DNA of 64,000 bases, taken from the NCBI RefSeq assembly GCF_001754075.1, contig NZ_MIEH01000022.1:1-64000 (forward strand). The letters run 5' to 3'. Below the pieces are notes generated by a model, which saw only the letters and a list, made by a program, of their open reading frames with translations, did not search any database and was not told the DNA's origin. Positions 52,144 to 61,412 of this stretch are shown in pieces. The first letter of the stretch is position 1, and every line of letters begins with the position of its first letter. Made by a program: the position numbers and the translations under genes. The DNA is from Merdimonas faecis. Lineage in GTDB: Bacteria > Bacillota > Clostridia > Lachnospirales > Lachnospiraceae.

Positions 52144-54069
52144 TCACTCTACTTTCGTCCAGGAAAATCCATTCGTCACATCATACAGGCTCCCCTGGTT
52201 TTCATTATACGTAAAACTTCGTTCTGTGCCGCCATCCACAGGCGTGAGAATATAGGTTATCACTCCATTCGCAGTCGCACTCGTATCCACAGACATCTGG
52301 TAAGTGTGTGTATAAGTCTTTCCGCTTGCAGACATGATCTCTATGATCGTAGTGCGTCCGGATTCTTCGATCGTCAGTTCAGCTCTCGTTCCTCCTGCCA
52401 TCGCCACATAACTGTAAGTTCCCACCGGGAATCCCGGGCTGCTCTGACCAGTCTCTTCATTTCCGGCCTCCCCCTCGTTTCCTGCTATTGGCGTTCCTAC
52501 TTCCTCGATGCTTGTAATCTGGTATAGGCCTTCCTCATTTGGCATGAGCACCGCCTTTTTCTGGACATTCTCCTGCCCACTTACTCTTCTACATTCATAG
52601 TTATAATATATCTCCATCGTTTCCTTTGTATATTCCGCTGATATAATCTCCGTCTCGCAGACATAGCTGAGTGTCGCCGGAACAAACGTGAGCACCTCGC
52701 CGTCAATATTCACGCCGTACTCTACGCCGTCTTCATCGTTTTCCTCCGTAAACTGGTAGTCACTAAAGGAGGCAAACATACGGTTTACATCTGCCGCCGA
52801 GAACATCGGATGCCAATTTGCATCTGCCCCATAGCTTTCTATAATGTCCCCGCTGCGGCTGGAAGCTTCACAGACTGCATTTAAAATCTGCCTGATCTCC
52901 TCTTCCGTAAATCCCTGCTCCGGAATCTCCTGCGGACCGTAAGCGAGCACATATTCCACTTCTTCTTTGGTGAGATTTCCGGCAATTAATTCTGGATAAT
53001 CTTCATCCTTTACTTCTGCCGGCGTTTCTTCCGCCTCCTGCTTTTGCTTCTGCTGTTCCCCGGCTTCTTCCGGCTCCTGCTTCTCCTGGACGATCTCCGG
53101 TTCTTCTTGCTGTCCCAGGATCTGAGACACCCCGTAAAATGCAGCGCCTCCCGCCAGGCATACCCCGACTGTCACAGCTGCAACCTTTCCGATCGTTGTA
53201 TGCAAAAATCCAGTCTTTACGGCTGTCTGCGCAGCGCCCAGGGTGGGCTGCATACCGGAACCCTGCTTCGCGCCCGGCGGTGGCTGCACACCAGCTTCCG
53301 GCTGTGCTCCAAAGGAATCCTGCGCCACCGTACCGGTGCCGCCAGCTCCGCCGGGTCCTGCCTGCGAGACCGACCGGAAGACCGCATCGACCACTGATTT
53401 CCCCGCGGCAGCCAGGCTTCCGTCTGCCATAAGATATCCTTCCTGCGTACGCAGCAGATAAAGGAACAGCGGCAGCGGAGCCACATTGTACAGCTTGTAT
53501 CCCTTTTTCTGTAATTCTTCTGCTTTTCTCTTCAGATTTTTCCGTCCATAATTCAGCCGGGATTTGACCGTATTTTCTGAACATCCCAGGGTGGAAGCAA
53601 TCTCGCTGATCGGAACTCCTTCAATATGAAACATCAGGATACACATTCTTTGCTCTTCCGAAAGGGAGTCGATCATCTGATGCACCAACTCCTGTGTCTC
53701 CTGCCTTGTATAGGACAGTTCCGGCTGACTTTCAATGCTGTCATCTTCAATCCTGTATTCAAAATCCTCCCCCTCGTCCTCTGCTCCCATCTCAGAAAAC
53801 AGCATGGGATTCTTTTTTACCAGAACGTTCTTCGCCGTATTTGCCACGATCTTTCCCAGCCAGCCCGGAAACGCCTCCGGCTCTGCCAGCATATCTAATT
53901 TCGTAAAAGCCCTGATATAGGCTTCCTGCAGAACATCCCTGGCCGTCTCCTCATTTTTTACGTATTGGAGCGCCAGATAATATTTACTTTTATAGGTAGT
54001 CTCATAAAGAAAACCGTATCCCCTTTCATCCCCTGCCTTTGCAAGGGCGACTGCTTCTGTATAGTTCAC
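52144..54069 (-). CDS. ECF sigma factor fused to TM and extracellular domain
   Basis: A 641-residue protein. Residues 1-190 are an ECF sigma-70 factor: region 2 (YLALQYVKNEETARDVLQEAYIRAFTKL) and region 4 (LSEEQRMCILMFHIEGVPISEIASTLGCSENTVKSRL). A Gly/Pro/Gln-rich linker (about 215-290) leads to one membrane segment (AAVTVGVCLAGGAAFYGVSQIL). The remaining 310 residues, outside the cell, hold a Glu-rich stretch and a beta-rich domain at the end. Ordinary ECF factors are about 180 residues and controlled by a separate membrane anti-sigma. The start is the GTG at 54069, with AGAGGAGGAAATG before it; the longer frame begins in the promoter. Confidence 0.88.
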   Translation of the reverse strand: MNYTEAVALAKAGDERGYGFLYETTYKSKYYLALQYVKNEETARDVLQEAYIRAFTKLDMLAEPEAFPGWLGKIVANTAKNVLVKKNPMLFSEMGAEDEGEDFEYRIEDDSIESQPELSYTRQETQELVHQMIDSLSEEQRMCILMFHIEGVPISEIASTLGCSENTVKSRLNYGRKNLKRKAEELQKKGYKLYNVAPLPLFLYLLRTQEGYLMADGSLAAAGKSVVDAVFRSVSQAGPGGAGGTGTVAQDSFGAQPEAGVQPPPGAKQGSGMQPTLGAAQTAVKTGFLHTTIGKVAAVTVGVCLAGGAAFYGVSQILGQQEEPEIVQEKQEPEEAGEQQKQKQEAEETPAEVKDEDYPELIAGNLTKEEVEYVLAYGPQEIPEQGFTEEEIRQILNAVCEASSRSGDIIESYGADANWHPMFSAADVNRMFASFSDYQFTEENDEDGVEYGVNIDGEVLTFVPATLSYVCETEIISAEYTKETMEIYYNYECRRVSGQENVQKKAVLMPNEEGLYQITSIEEVGTPIAGNEGEAGNEETGQSSPGFPVGTYSYVAMAGGTRAELTIEESGRTTIIEIMSASGKTYTHTYQMSVDTSATANGVITYILTPVDGGTERSFTYNENQGSLYDVTNGFSWTKVE

Positions 54070-54097
54070 ACCATTTCCTCCTCTGTTCCTTATAACA

Positions 54098-54125
54098 AGC
54101 ATACGTTAAACCAATGACATTTCAA
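54098..54125 (-). promoter_or_regulatory. possible sigma-A promoter of the sigma-fusion gene
   Basis: -35 TTGAAA (54125-54120), 16-base spacer, -10 TATGCT (54103-54098) on the minus strand, about 30 bases before the GTG. Weak -10; it could also be a self-recognised ECF promoter. Confidence 0.4.
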
Positions 54126-54193
54126 CTATTCGTACAGATTTTTCTGACAAAATTATAATTCAAATGCCGCATATCGTCAATCATTCCGATCTA

Positions 54194-54331
54194 TCACGGA
54201 AAGTTCAGCTTTCGTTTCAAAAGCTGGTACAGCTTTCGCTTCTCTCCTTTATCTTCTGCATAGCTTTCCATATCCCGCCTGACCAGACAGACAAACCATT
54301 GGATCACATTTTTATTGTTCAGTTTACTCAT
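54194..54331 (-). CDS. possible 45-residue basic protein
   Basis: A short frame 10 bases after the lipoprotein stop, with GGCGGGAG against the ATG. The product (MSKLNNKNVIQWFVCLVRRD at the start, ending KRKLYQLLKRKLNFP) is rich in Lys/Arg and helical, without a membrane segment. No family is recognised. It could be a real small gene or the start of a larger gene cut by a later stop. Support is the position and site only. Confidence 0.4.
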   Translation of the reverse strand: MSKLNNKNVIQWFVCLVRRDMESYAEDKGEKRKLYQLLKRKLNFP

Positions 54332-54341
54332 CTCCCGCCAC

Positions 54342-55040
54342 TTATTTTCCCGCCACAAAAGAACGTCCGATTTCTCCGGTCTGCGTCATATAAGACGTTT
54401 CGAAAATGTAATCAGAACCATCCTTTACCATAGCGAATACTGCCTTCCCCTCTGTAAAAATCTCCCCTGCATTTAATTCAAATACATCTGGCCATTCGCT
54501 AATGTCCGTTGCACTTCCACTGTAGAACTGATAACTCCCCTCATCTGCTTCAAAATAATTAAAACCGTTCGGATTCTCTACATAAAATGACAGGCCTGTA
54601 TCCATGATCCCGGCTTCTTCCTGGGGAAAATCAGAGGGGAAATATACCTCATAAGTCAGCATACAGTATTCCAGGTGTTCATCCAGCGGATCCGGTTCAA
54701 AGGTACTGCCAGACGCCTCTACGGCAGCCATCACCTCCGCTTCATCCCGCACAACATCTGTAATCCGATAGTACACGGTATGGAATTGATTATCCACAGA
54801 AGACGGCTTCTTTGTTGCCACCCACTCTCCGATCTTCGCCGGAGCCTCGGACGTTGTCTCTACGGGTGTGATGCTGACAGCCGGAACCGTCTCTTCTTCC
54901 TCCTTTGCGGCATCTTTGCTCTCTTCTTTTGCCTCCACTGTCTCTATTTTTGTACTCTCGTTTGTCTCCCGGCTTCCACAGCCCCAGATTCCCGCTGCTG
55001 TCATACACACTGCCAACAAAACTGCCATTTTTCTTTTCAT
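54342..55040 (-). CDS. lipoprotein of unknown function
   Basis: A 232-residue lipoprotein with lipobox IWGC (Cys21), a Glu/Lys/Thr-rich linker to about residue 70 and a beta-rich domain (HTVYYRITDVVRDEAEV, YCMLTYEVYFPSD, LSFYVENPNGFNYFEADEG, GKAVFAMVKDGSDYIFETSYM). The pattern of a strand pair around YRITDV and a late FAMVKD is like the DUF4352/immunoglobulin-like lipoprotein group, but I am not certain. Anchored on the outer membrane face. CGGAGGAAAAACA ribosome site. It lies upstream of the sigma-fusion gene and may belong to the same response. Confidence 0.75.
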   Translation of the reverse strand: MKRKMAVLLAVCMTAAGIWGCGSRETNESTKIETVEAKEESKDAAKEEEETVPAVSITPVETTSEAPAKIGEWVATKKPSSVDNQFHTVYYRITDVVRDEAEVMAAVEASGSTFEPDPLDEHLEYCMLTYEVYFPSDFPQEEAGIMDTGLSFYVENPNGFNYFEADEGSYQFYSGSATDISEWPDVFELNAGEIFTEGKAVFAMVKDGSDYIFETSYMTQTGEIGRSFVAGK

Positions 55041-55082
55041 TGTTTTTCCTCCGTCCAGTTTATTTTTCAGCTGCCAAAGGAG

Positions 55083-55439
55083 CTATCTCCTCTGATAAAT
55101 ATCTGCGTTCCAATGGCTGCTATCCGATTCTACCGTAATGACATTTTCGTCAGAAGACATCGTCACGATCAGTGGTTCACTGCTGCTGGAAACCGCTCCA
55201 TCAAAATCAAGCTCGATACTGTGTTCGTTTTCCTTCCATGTTCCCTTTTCCACATCGCCATCATCGTTATACTCCACAGTGCCGTCCTTATTAACCGTGA
55301 TCTCTATCTTGCTTCCACTTGAGCTTGTTCCTCCATAGACTCCGACCCACTTGTTTGCTCCGCATGCGACTAGCATTGCCGCCATACTCATGATGATCAT
55401 TCCTCCACACAGCATTTTCCTGATTTTTGTTTTTCTCAT
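55083..55439 (-). CDS. small DUF5640-like lipoprotein
   Basis: A 118-residue lipoprotein (lipobox LVAC) with a compact beta-rich domain: WVGVYGG, SKIEITVNKDGTVEYNDDGDVEKGTWKENEHSIELDFDG, EPLIVTMSSDENVITVE. The GxW-type opening and the repeated strand pattern suggest a lipocalin-like or DUF5640-like fold. The ATG at 55439 is chosen since AAGGAGAGAAAGAA stands before it; the ATG seven codons earlier would put this site inside the gene. Function unknown. Confidence 0.72.
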   Translation of the reverse strand: MRKTKIRKMLCGGMIIMSMAAMLVACGANKWVGVYGGTSSSGSKIEITVNKDGTVEYNDDGDVEKGTWKENEHSIELDFDGAVSSSSEPLIVTMSSDENVITVESDSSHWNADIYQRR

Positions 55440-55563
55440 TTTCTTTCTCTCCTTTTTCATGGTAGTTGGGATTTTATAGAATTTCCATTATCCCTTTTTT
55501 GTTTTCACTACCAGGACAAGCAAAGTTTCAAAAAAGTTTTATAAAAATGAAAAAAATATTTTT

Positions 55564-55611
55564 TTACAGAAAAAGGGCTGAAACACTGTTTCCAAATGTT
55601 TCAGCCCTTTT
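55564..55611 (-). terminator. terminator of the YitT-family gene
   Basis: A perfect 15-bp stem AAAAGGGCTGAAACA/TGTTTCAGCCCTTTT (55571-55585 and 55597-55611) followed on the minus strand by TTCTGTAAAAAAA, directly after the stop codon. Confidence 0.8.
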
Positions 55612-55624
55612 GCAGGATCCTGTC

Positions 55625-56494
55625 TTACAGTTCCGAAATCTCTTCCTTAAAGCCTTCTCCTACTACCTCATTAGACTCCATGATGATCGTAAACGCTTTC
55701 GGATCTATCTTACGAACCATCTTTTTAATTGTATACATCTGCTTATTGTTGCAGGCGCACATGACTACATCCTTTTTATTTTTGCTGTAGCTTCCCATTC
55801 CCTTCAGGATGGTAGAACCTCTTCCGGAATATTCGTCGATCCGTTCTGCCACCTCTTCACCCTTCTCGGTGACGATCAAGGTCAGCTTGCCTTCATCGAT
55901 TCCATACATGATACGGTCCATAACGATAGCCATCAGATATGTTACGATGATACCGTAGATCAAGCCGTCCACATCACGGAATACCAGGGCAGTTCCCAGC
56001 ACGATAGTTACCATATCCAGCACAAACGTAATGATTCCCAGAGTAATGTGCGGTTTTACCTTCTTAATAGATACACTGATGAAATCCTGGCCTCCGGTGG
56101 ATGATCCGCGCATGAAGATAATGGCGTATCCAATGCCGCAAAGCACTCCCATACACAATGCCGCCAGAAAACGGCTGCCATCATATACCGGCAGAAGCGG
56201 CGCCACATAGTCCATGATCGCCGAAGTAATTATGATAGATTTTAAGGATTTTAAGAAAAATGTTCTTCCCAAAAATTTATAGCAGAAAATCGCCACCGGA
56301 ATATTCAGGATCACAGTACCGACACCTACCGGGATATTCAGCAGATGATACATGATAATTGCAATACCCGAAAACCCTGCTACCGGGAAATCCGCATTTA
56401 AAGCAAAATTATACACACCTATGGCGATCAAAAGACCTGCCGCAATATCCACCAAAATGTCCAGCCCCAACTCTTTCCAATCAATACGTTTCAT
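55625..56494 (-). CDS. YitT family membrane protein
   Basis: A 289-residue protein: about five membrane segments (residues 10-170, with AGFSGIAIIMYHLLNIPVG and SSTGGQDFISV, the DUF161 marks) and a C-terminal cytoplasmic DUF2179 domain (ITEKGEEVAERIDEYSGRGSTILKGMGSY). The family (YitT, YpjC, YqfU) is widespread in Firmicutes and its role is unknown, perhaps transport. Full length. GAAAGAGAGGTATGATCCG ribosome site. Promoter embedded in the end of dinB. Confidence 0.9.
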   Translation of the reverse strand: MKRIDWKELGLDILVDIAAGLLIAIGVYNFALNADFPVAGFSGIAIIMYHLLNIPVGVGTVILNIPVAIFCYKFLGRTFFLKSLKSIIITSAIMDYVAPLLPVYDGSRFLAALCMGVLCGIGYAIIFMRGSSTGGQDFISVSIKKVKPHITLGIITFVLDMVTIVLGTALVFRDVDGLIYGIIVTYLMAIVMDRIMYGIDEGKLTLIVTEKGEEVAERIDEYSGRGSTILKGMGSYSKNKKDVVMCACNNKQMYTIKKMVRKIDPKAFTIIMESNEVVGEGFKEEISEL

Positions 56495-56610
56495 CGGATC
56501 ATACCTCTCTTTCTCATGCTATTATCTGTACTTTCAATTTCTGATATCCACAAAAAAAGAACACCTGCAAACTATAAAAACTATAATTCGCCGATGCTCT
56601 TATGTGCCTA

Positions 56611-56639
56611 AGTATAGCGGCCTTTCCTGAATTTGTCAA
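56611..56639 (-). promoter_or_regulatory. sigma-A promoter of the YitT gene, overlapping the dinB stop
   Basis: -35 TTGACA (56639-56634) is perfect and covers the last codons of dinB; -10 TATACT (56616-56611) follows after 17 bases. Confidence 0.75.
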
Positions 56640-57832
56640 TACCCCGGACCCTTGTGGATCACATCTTTTCCATATTTGCCCCGGAGTTCATCCATCGCTT
56701 TGCGGATCTGTTCCCGCTTCTTACGCTTTTCCTCCGGTTCCACTTCTATATCAAAAATACTGAGCTGCTCCGGTTCGCTTTCCTCCGAAAGCTTGGAGCT
56801 TCGGATCCCCAGAAGCCGGATGGGCTGATGATTCCACAGCTCCAGAAACAGGCTCACCGCTTCTGTATAAATGTCTCCCTCCTGGTTAGTCGCTTTCGCA
56901 AGCTGCCGCTGATGGGACACACTCTCAAAAGTATGGTATTTGATCTCCACACTTAACATCCCAGCCTTCTGGCCAGCCTTTTTCAGTCTTCTGGCCACAC
57001 TGGCCGCCAGCTCTTTTAAGACTTCTTTTGCCTCTTCTTCTGTCACGGCGTCACGGGGCAGGGTGATGGAATTGCCGATCCCTTTTGCTTCCGCAGGCTC
57101 GGACTCCACCCGGTCTTCTCCCAGGCCATTGGCAAATTCCCACAGTCTCCGGCCATGACTTTTTAAGTGCAGCTCCAGGATTGCCGGATCTGTCTTTGCC
57201 AGGTCGCCGATGGTGTAGATCTCCAGTTTCTTCAGGGTTTCCGTACTGGATCTTCCCGCCATATAAAGCTCCCGCACCGGCAGGGGCCACATCTTCACCT
57301 GGATCTCCTGGGGAAAAAGCGTATGTACCTTATCCGGCTTCTCAAAATCTGACGCCATCTTCGCCAGCAGCTTATTGCTGGAGATTCCAACATTTACCGT
57401 AAAGCCAAACCGGCGTTTCACCTCATTTTTAAGTTCAAGCGCCCCTTCCACCGGCGAAGAAAATCTGGCCGCGGCTTCCGTAAAGTCCATGTAACACTCA
57501 TCCACACTGACCTGCTCGATCTCTTCCGAATACGTCCGAAGAAACTCCATCAACTTCTGGCTGTAGCGCCGGTACATCTTATGGTCCGGCGGCTCCATGT
57601 GAAGGTTCGGACATTTACGCAGGGCGTTCGCCACCGGTTCACCCGTGGTGATCCCGTATTTTTTTGCCGGAATCGATTTTGCCAGAACGACACCATGCCT
57701 GGACGCCCGGTCCCCGCCGATGATGGCGGGGATAGTCCGGATGTCCAGGCTGCTTCCATTCTTTATCTGTTCTACCGCCGTCCAGCTTAGATAGGCGGAG
57801 TTCACATCAATATGAAAAATGACCCGGCTCAT
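56636..57832 (-). CDS. dinB: DNA polymerase IV
   Basis: A 398-residue Y-family polymerase that copies damaged DNA. Catalytic carboxylates are in FHIDVNSAYLSW and SVDECYMDF; other marks are YGITTGEPVANALRKCPNL, the HhH region (IYTIGDLAKTD) and the little-finger domain. The C-terminal tail lacks an evident clamp-binding peptide of the usual QxxLF form, although EQLSIFDIE near residue 355 is a good candidate (QLSIF). It lies 49 bases after clpB, possibly read through from it. AGGAGAAAATAAA ribosome site. Confidence 0.95.
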   Translation of the reverse strand: MSRVIFHIDVNSAYLSWTAVEQIKNGSSLDIRTIPAIIGGDRASRHGVVLAKSIPAKKYGITTGEPVANALRKCPNLHMEPPDHKMYRRYSQKLMEFLRTYSEEIEQVSVDECYMDFTEAAARFSSPVEGALELKNEVKRRFGFTVNVGISSNKLLAKMASDFEKPDKVHTLFPQEIQVKMWPLPVRELYMAGRSSTETLKKLEIYTIGDLAKTDPAILELHLKSHGRRLWEFANGLGEDRVESEPAEAKGIGNSITLPRDAVTEEEAKEVLKELAASVARRLKKAGQKAGMLSVEIKYHTFESVSHQRQLAKATNQEGDIYTEAVSLFLELWNHQPIRLLGIRSSKLSEESEPEQLSIFDIEVEPEEKRKKREQIRKAMDELRGKYGKDVIHKGPGY

Positions 57833-57881
57833 TTTATTTTCTCCTGTATCAGGCAGTCAGGCATTTTGCCGGACGCCCGGA

Positions 57882-60482
57882 TTAAATCTCTTTCAAATGC
57901 TGCTTGATCCTTGCTGCCAGCTTTCCATTTTCCGCATCAATCAAAATGGTATCTCCGGTGCCTACATTTCCTTCCAGGATCAGCTTCGCCGCCAGAGTCT
58001 CCACATTCTTCTGCAGATACCGTTTCAGCGGTCTGGCTCCATAGGTAGGATCATATCCGCCGTCCACAACAACCTGCTTTGCATCCTCTGTCAGTTCGAT
58101 CCGGATCTCCTTATCTGCCAGACGCCGGTTGAGATCGTCCACCAGAAGCCGGATGATCGAATGGATATTGTCCTTTGTCAGAGGCCGGAACATGATGGTC
58201 TCATCCAGACGGTTCAGGAACTCCGGACGGAAATGATTCCGAAGGTCGTTCATCACCATCTTTTCTGCTTCCGGCTTGATATTTCCATTATCATCAATAC
58301 CGTCCAGAAGGTATGCTGAACCGATATTGGAAGTCATGATCAGGATCGTATTCTTAAAGTCCACGGTCCGCCCCTGAGAATCGGTGATCCGTCCGTCGTC
58401 CAATACCTGCAGAAGGACATTGAACACATCGGGATGGGCTTTTTCGATCTCATCAAACAGAACGACCGAATACGGTTTCCTTCGTACTGCCTCTGTCAGC
58501 TGGCCGCCTTCATCATAGCCCACATATCCCGGAGGCGCTCCGATCAGACGGGACACGGAATATTTCTCCATGTATTCACTCATGTCGATCCGGACCATAT
58601 TATTCTCATCATCAAACAGGCTCTGGGCAAGGGCCTTGGCAAGCTCGGTCTTGCCGACGCCGGTAGGTCCAAGGAACAGGAAGGAGCCGATCGGTTTGCT
58701 CGGGTCCTTAATACCCGCTTTGGACCGGATGATCGCTTCCGTCACTTTGGTAACGCCTTCATCCTGGCCGATCACCCGCTTATGAAGCTCATCTGCCAGA
58801 TGCAGCGTCTTACTTCTTTCGCTTTCATTTAACTTGGCTACCGGAATTCCTGTCCAGCGGGAAACGATCTTGGCGATCTCATCTTCTGATACACTTTCAT
58901 GTACCAGAGACAGATCCTCGTCTTTGACCTTTTCTTCCTCTTCTTCCAGCTGTTTCTGCAGCTGCGGCAGTCTGCCGTACTGGAGCTCCGCCGCTTTATT
59001 CAGATCATAGTTCTGCTGCGCGGCCTCAATCTCGCGGTTTAACTGCTCGATCTGCTCACGGAGCTTCTGCACATGCTCTACGGATCTCTTTTCATTATCC
59101 CACTGTGCCTTCTGTTTTGCAAATGTTTCTCTTTCTTCTGCCAGCTCCTGCTGAAGTTTTGCCAGCCGTTCCTTGCTTAACCGGTCATCCTCTTTTTTCA
59201 GGGCAGCTTCCTCGATCTCCAGCTGCATGATCTTACGGTTCAGCGCATCCAGCTCTGTCGGCATGGAATCCAGCTCCGTCTTGATCAGTGCACAGGCCTC
59301 GTCCACCAGGTCGATGGCTTTATCCGGCAGGAACCGATCAGAAATATAACGGTTACTCAAAGTGACGGCTGCCACCAGGGCACTGTCGGTAATCTTTACG
59401 CCATGGAAGACTTCATAGCGTTCCTTCAATCCTCTTAAGATAGAAATGGCATCTTCCACCGTCGGCTCATCCACCATAACCGGCTGGAAACGACGTTCCA
59501 GGGCCGCATCCTTTTCAATATACTGCCGGTATTCATCCAGTGTGGTGGCGCCGATACAGTGAAGCTCTCCTCTGGCCAGCATAGGCTTCAGCATATTTCC
59601 TGCGTCCATAGCCCCGTCTGACTTTCCGGCTCCTACGATAGTGTGCAGCTCGTCGATAAACAGGATGATATTTCCCTCGCTGTTTTTCACTTCCTCCAGC
59701 ACCGCTTTCAGACGCTCTTCAAACTCTCCCCGGTACTTTGCTCCGGCTACCAGAGCACCCATGTCCAGGGCAAAAAGCTTCTTATCCTTCAAGGCATCCG
59801 GGACATCTCCCCGGACGATCCGCTGTGCCAGTCCTTCAACAACCGCCGTCTTACCTACACCAGGCTCACCGATCAGCACCGGATTATTCTTGGTCTTCCT
59901 GGAAAGAATCCGGATCACATTCCGGATCTCCTCGTCGCGGCCAATAACCGGATCCAGCTTCTGCTCTCTGGCTCGCTCTACCAGATCCTGCCCGTATTTA
60001 TTTAAGGTATCATAGGTTGCTTCCGGATTGTCGCTGGTCACTCTCTGGTTCCCACGGACCGAAGACAGCACCTGCAGGAAGCTGTCCCGGTTGATGCCAA
60101 ACTCCCGGAAGATCTGTTTCATCTCTTTATTGGCATGCTTGATCATGGACAGGAGCAGATGCTCTACGGATACATATTCATCACCCATCTGCTTCGCCTC
60201 GTCCTCAGCATAGATCAGCACATTATTCAGATCCTTGCCGATAAACATCTGACCGCCCTGCACCTTCGGGCGCTTGCGGATGGCTTCCTCCACCCGGTTA
60301 ACGGCAGACTCCTTCGTGATGCCCATTTTTTCAAATAGTTTCAAAATCAGGCTGTCGTCGATGGTCAGAAGCGCATATAAAAGATGCTCCTGCTCGATCT
60401 CCTGATTGCCATATTCCATAGCTATCTTCTCGCAGCCCTGTACTGCTGCCAGAGAACTCTGTGTAAATTTATTAATATTCAT
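57882..60482 (-). CDS. clpB: ClpB protein disaggregase
   Basis: An 866-residue Hsp100 chaperone that, with DnaK, dissolves protein aggregates. N-domain (1-145), first AAA+ domain with [13 protein letters not shown] and [11 protein letters not shown], a long M-domain coiled coil (about 400-520, [24 protein letters not shown]), second AAA+ domain with [13 protein letters not shown] and [11 protein letters not shown], and the C-terminal cap. The M-domain marks it as ClpB rather than ClpC. The ATG at 60482 follows AGGAGGGGTATGGTT; the frame before it runs back into the promoter. Controlled by CIRCE/HrcA. Confidence 0.97.
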   Translation of the reverse strand: MNINKFTQSSLAAVQGCEKIAMEYGNQEIEQEHLLYALLTIDDSLILKLFEKMGITKESAVNRVEEAIRKRPKVQGGQMFIGKDLNNVLIYAEDEAKQMGDEYVSVEHLLLSMIKHANKEMKQIFREFGINRDSFLQVLSSVRGNQRVTSDNPEATYDTLNKYGQDLVERAREQKLDPVIGRDEEIRNVIRILSRKTKNNPVLIGEPGVGKTAVVEGLAQRIVRGDVPDALKDKKLFALDMGALVAGAKYRGEFEERLKAVLEEVKNSEGNIILFIDELHTIVGAGKSDGAMDAGNMLKPMLARGELHCIGATTLDEYRQYIEKDAALERRFQPVMVDEPTVEDAISILRGLKERYEVFHGVKITDSALVAAVTLSNRYISDRFLPDKAIDLVDEACALIKTELDSMPTELDALNRKIMQLEIEEAALKKEDDRLSKERLAKLQQELAEERETFAKQKAQWDNEKRSVEHVQKLREQIEQLNREIEAAQQNYDLNKAAELQYGRLPQLQKQLEEEEEKVKDEDLSLVHESVSEDEIAKIVSRWTGIPVAKLNESERSKTLHLADELHKRVIGQDEGVTKVTEAIIRSKAGIKDPSKPIGSFLFLGPTGVGKTELAKALAQSLFDDENNMVRIDMSEYMEKYSVSRLIGAPPGYVGYDEGGQLTEAVRRKPYSVVLFDEIEKAHPDVFNVLLQVLDDGRITDSQGRTVDFKNTILIMTSNIGSAYLLDGIDDNGNIKPEAEKMVMNDLRNHFRPEFLNRLDETIMFRPLTKDNIHSIIRLLVDDLNRRLADKEIRIELTEDAKQVVVDGGYDPTYGARPLKRYLQKNVETLAAKLILEGNVGTGDTILIDAENGKLAARIKQHLKEI

Positions 60483-60528
60483 AACCATACCCCTCCTTTG
60501 ACATGGAAAGTTTCTTTGTTCTATTAGC

Positions 60529-60571
60529 AATATAACACTTGTTGTTAGCACTGTCAAGTGTCGAGTGCTAA
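60529..60571 (-). promoter_or_regulatory. clpB promoter overlapped by a CIRCE operator
   Basis: -35 TTGACA (60557-60552), 17-base spacer, -10 TATATT (60534-60529). The CIRCE element TTAGCACTG-N9-GAGTGCTAA (60545-60571, one arm mismatch against the consensus CTC/GAG) covers the -35 box. HrcA bound there would block RNA polymerase until heat shock. CIRCE is normally found at dnaK and groE; use at clpB is less common. Confidence 0.9.
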
Positions 60572-60590
60572 ATTTTCACGCAAGCTACGA

Positions 60591-60710
60591 GCCATGCAGA
60601 TGCAGGAGGTGAGTCGTCCGTTGGGAACTTGTTCACATAAGGACGTGCTCGCTTCTGCATCTATACGGCGACAGCCGTGACTGAGCGAACACAGTTCGCG
60701 AAGTGCATGG
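60591..60710. other. cloverleaf-like folded element (possible ncRNA or repeat)
   Basis: Outer arms GCCATGCA (60591-60598) and TGCATGGC (60703-60710) enclose three hairpins: GATGCAG...CTGCATC (60599-60661, with inner CGTCC/GGACG), ACGGC-GACA-GCCGT (about 60664-60677), and GCGAAC-ACA-GTTCGC (about 60684-60699). A four-way junction could form as RNA or DNA. No reading frame or known RNA family was recognised. Not a tRNA: the acceptor and T-loop patterns are absent. Confidence 0.5.
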
Positions 60711-60837
60711 CGAGGGGCGTGGGAAGGGATCACATATGAACAGTTCTAAATGAAAAAGTAAATGCAAATTTTAGGTAACCAAAATACCTGCTATTGCATT
60801 TGCTACTACAGTAAGTCCTGCAAACTATGGGTGACAT

Positions 60838-61075
60838 TTACTCCTGCAATGCTTTATGATACTTCTATCTGAACCGATGCCCGAAGCCGATTGGTTTGGG
60901 TTCTGTCCGGCACAGCCCCCGGACTTTTCCGTAGTGGAAATGGATGTTGTAGAAGGGGCTGGCTGAAAAGATGGGAACATTTTCCTGACACAAATCTTTG
61001 AACGAGGAAACGAAAATGGAGAGGCTACACATATGTACTACTATGCCCCATGGCCTCCTGACAAAAAGGAAGATT
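60838..61075 (+). pseudogene. possible decayed coding fragment
   Basis: Two short frames read on across a stop and frame change: one ends PQPPDFSVVEMDVVEGAG-like (to about 60966), the other continues KDGNIFLTQIFERGNENGEA and ends MYYYAPWPPDKKED (stop at 61075). The composition looks protein-like, but no family is recognised and no start is clear. It may be the end of a lost element gene. Confidence 0.25.
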
Positions 61076-61109
61076 AGAAAAGAATCATGAGTTCATCCGT
61101 TATACCCTT

Positions 61110-61228
61110 CCGAAAGGCAGCTGCTTTTCGGGTCTTACCCAGGAAGCCACCACACGGGTGGCAAACCACATCAATAGCATCTGAGCCAGTTTAAATGGCC
61201 ACACCCCATTTGAACTGGCTCAGATGCT
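61110..61228. repeat. three consecutive hairpins
   Basis: Perfect stems at 61110-61131 (CCGAAA-G-GCAGCTGC-T-TTTCGG), 61146-61162 (GCCACC/GGTGGC), and a 23-bp stem with one wobble pair at 61176-61198/61206-61228. The last resembles an element-borne terminator. Confidence 0.6.
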
Positions 61229-61337
61229 TATTTGATAAAAAACTGATGGAACTCTGCCGTCAGACCAGTATACCGGCTGATCAGGTGGTACTAAAGCCGT
61301 CGCTCTTAAAATAAATCAACAACATTAGCTTCGGGCA

Positions 61338-61412
61338 CAGGCACCATAAAGCACCGTCTGACGGCTGGGCTACTTCTGCAAAAGTAACCCAGCCGTCTAT
61401 TTATGATGCCTG
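61338..61412. repeat. nested fold-back repeat
   Basis: Outer arms 61338-61350 and 61400-61412 (one mismatch) and inner arms 61360-61375 and 61382-61397 (GACGGCTGGGCTACTT, one mismatch) form a nested hairpin around a short loop. Confidence 0.6.

Noticed and set aside
60591-60710. The cloverleaf-like fold as a tRNA or tmRNA
   Set aside because: There is no CCA/acceptor pattern, no GTTCGAATC-type T-loop and the arms are the wrong size; it is left as an unnamed structure.
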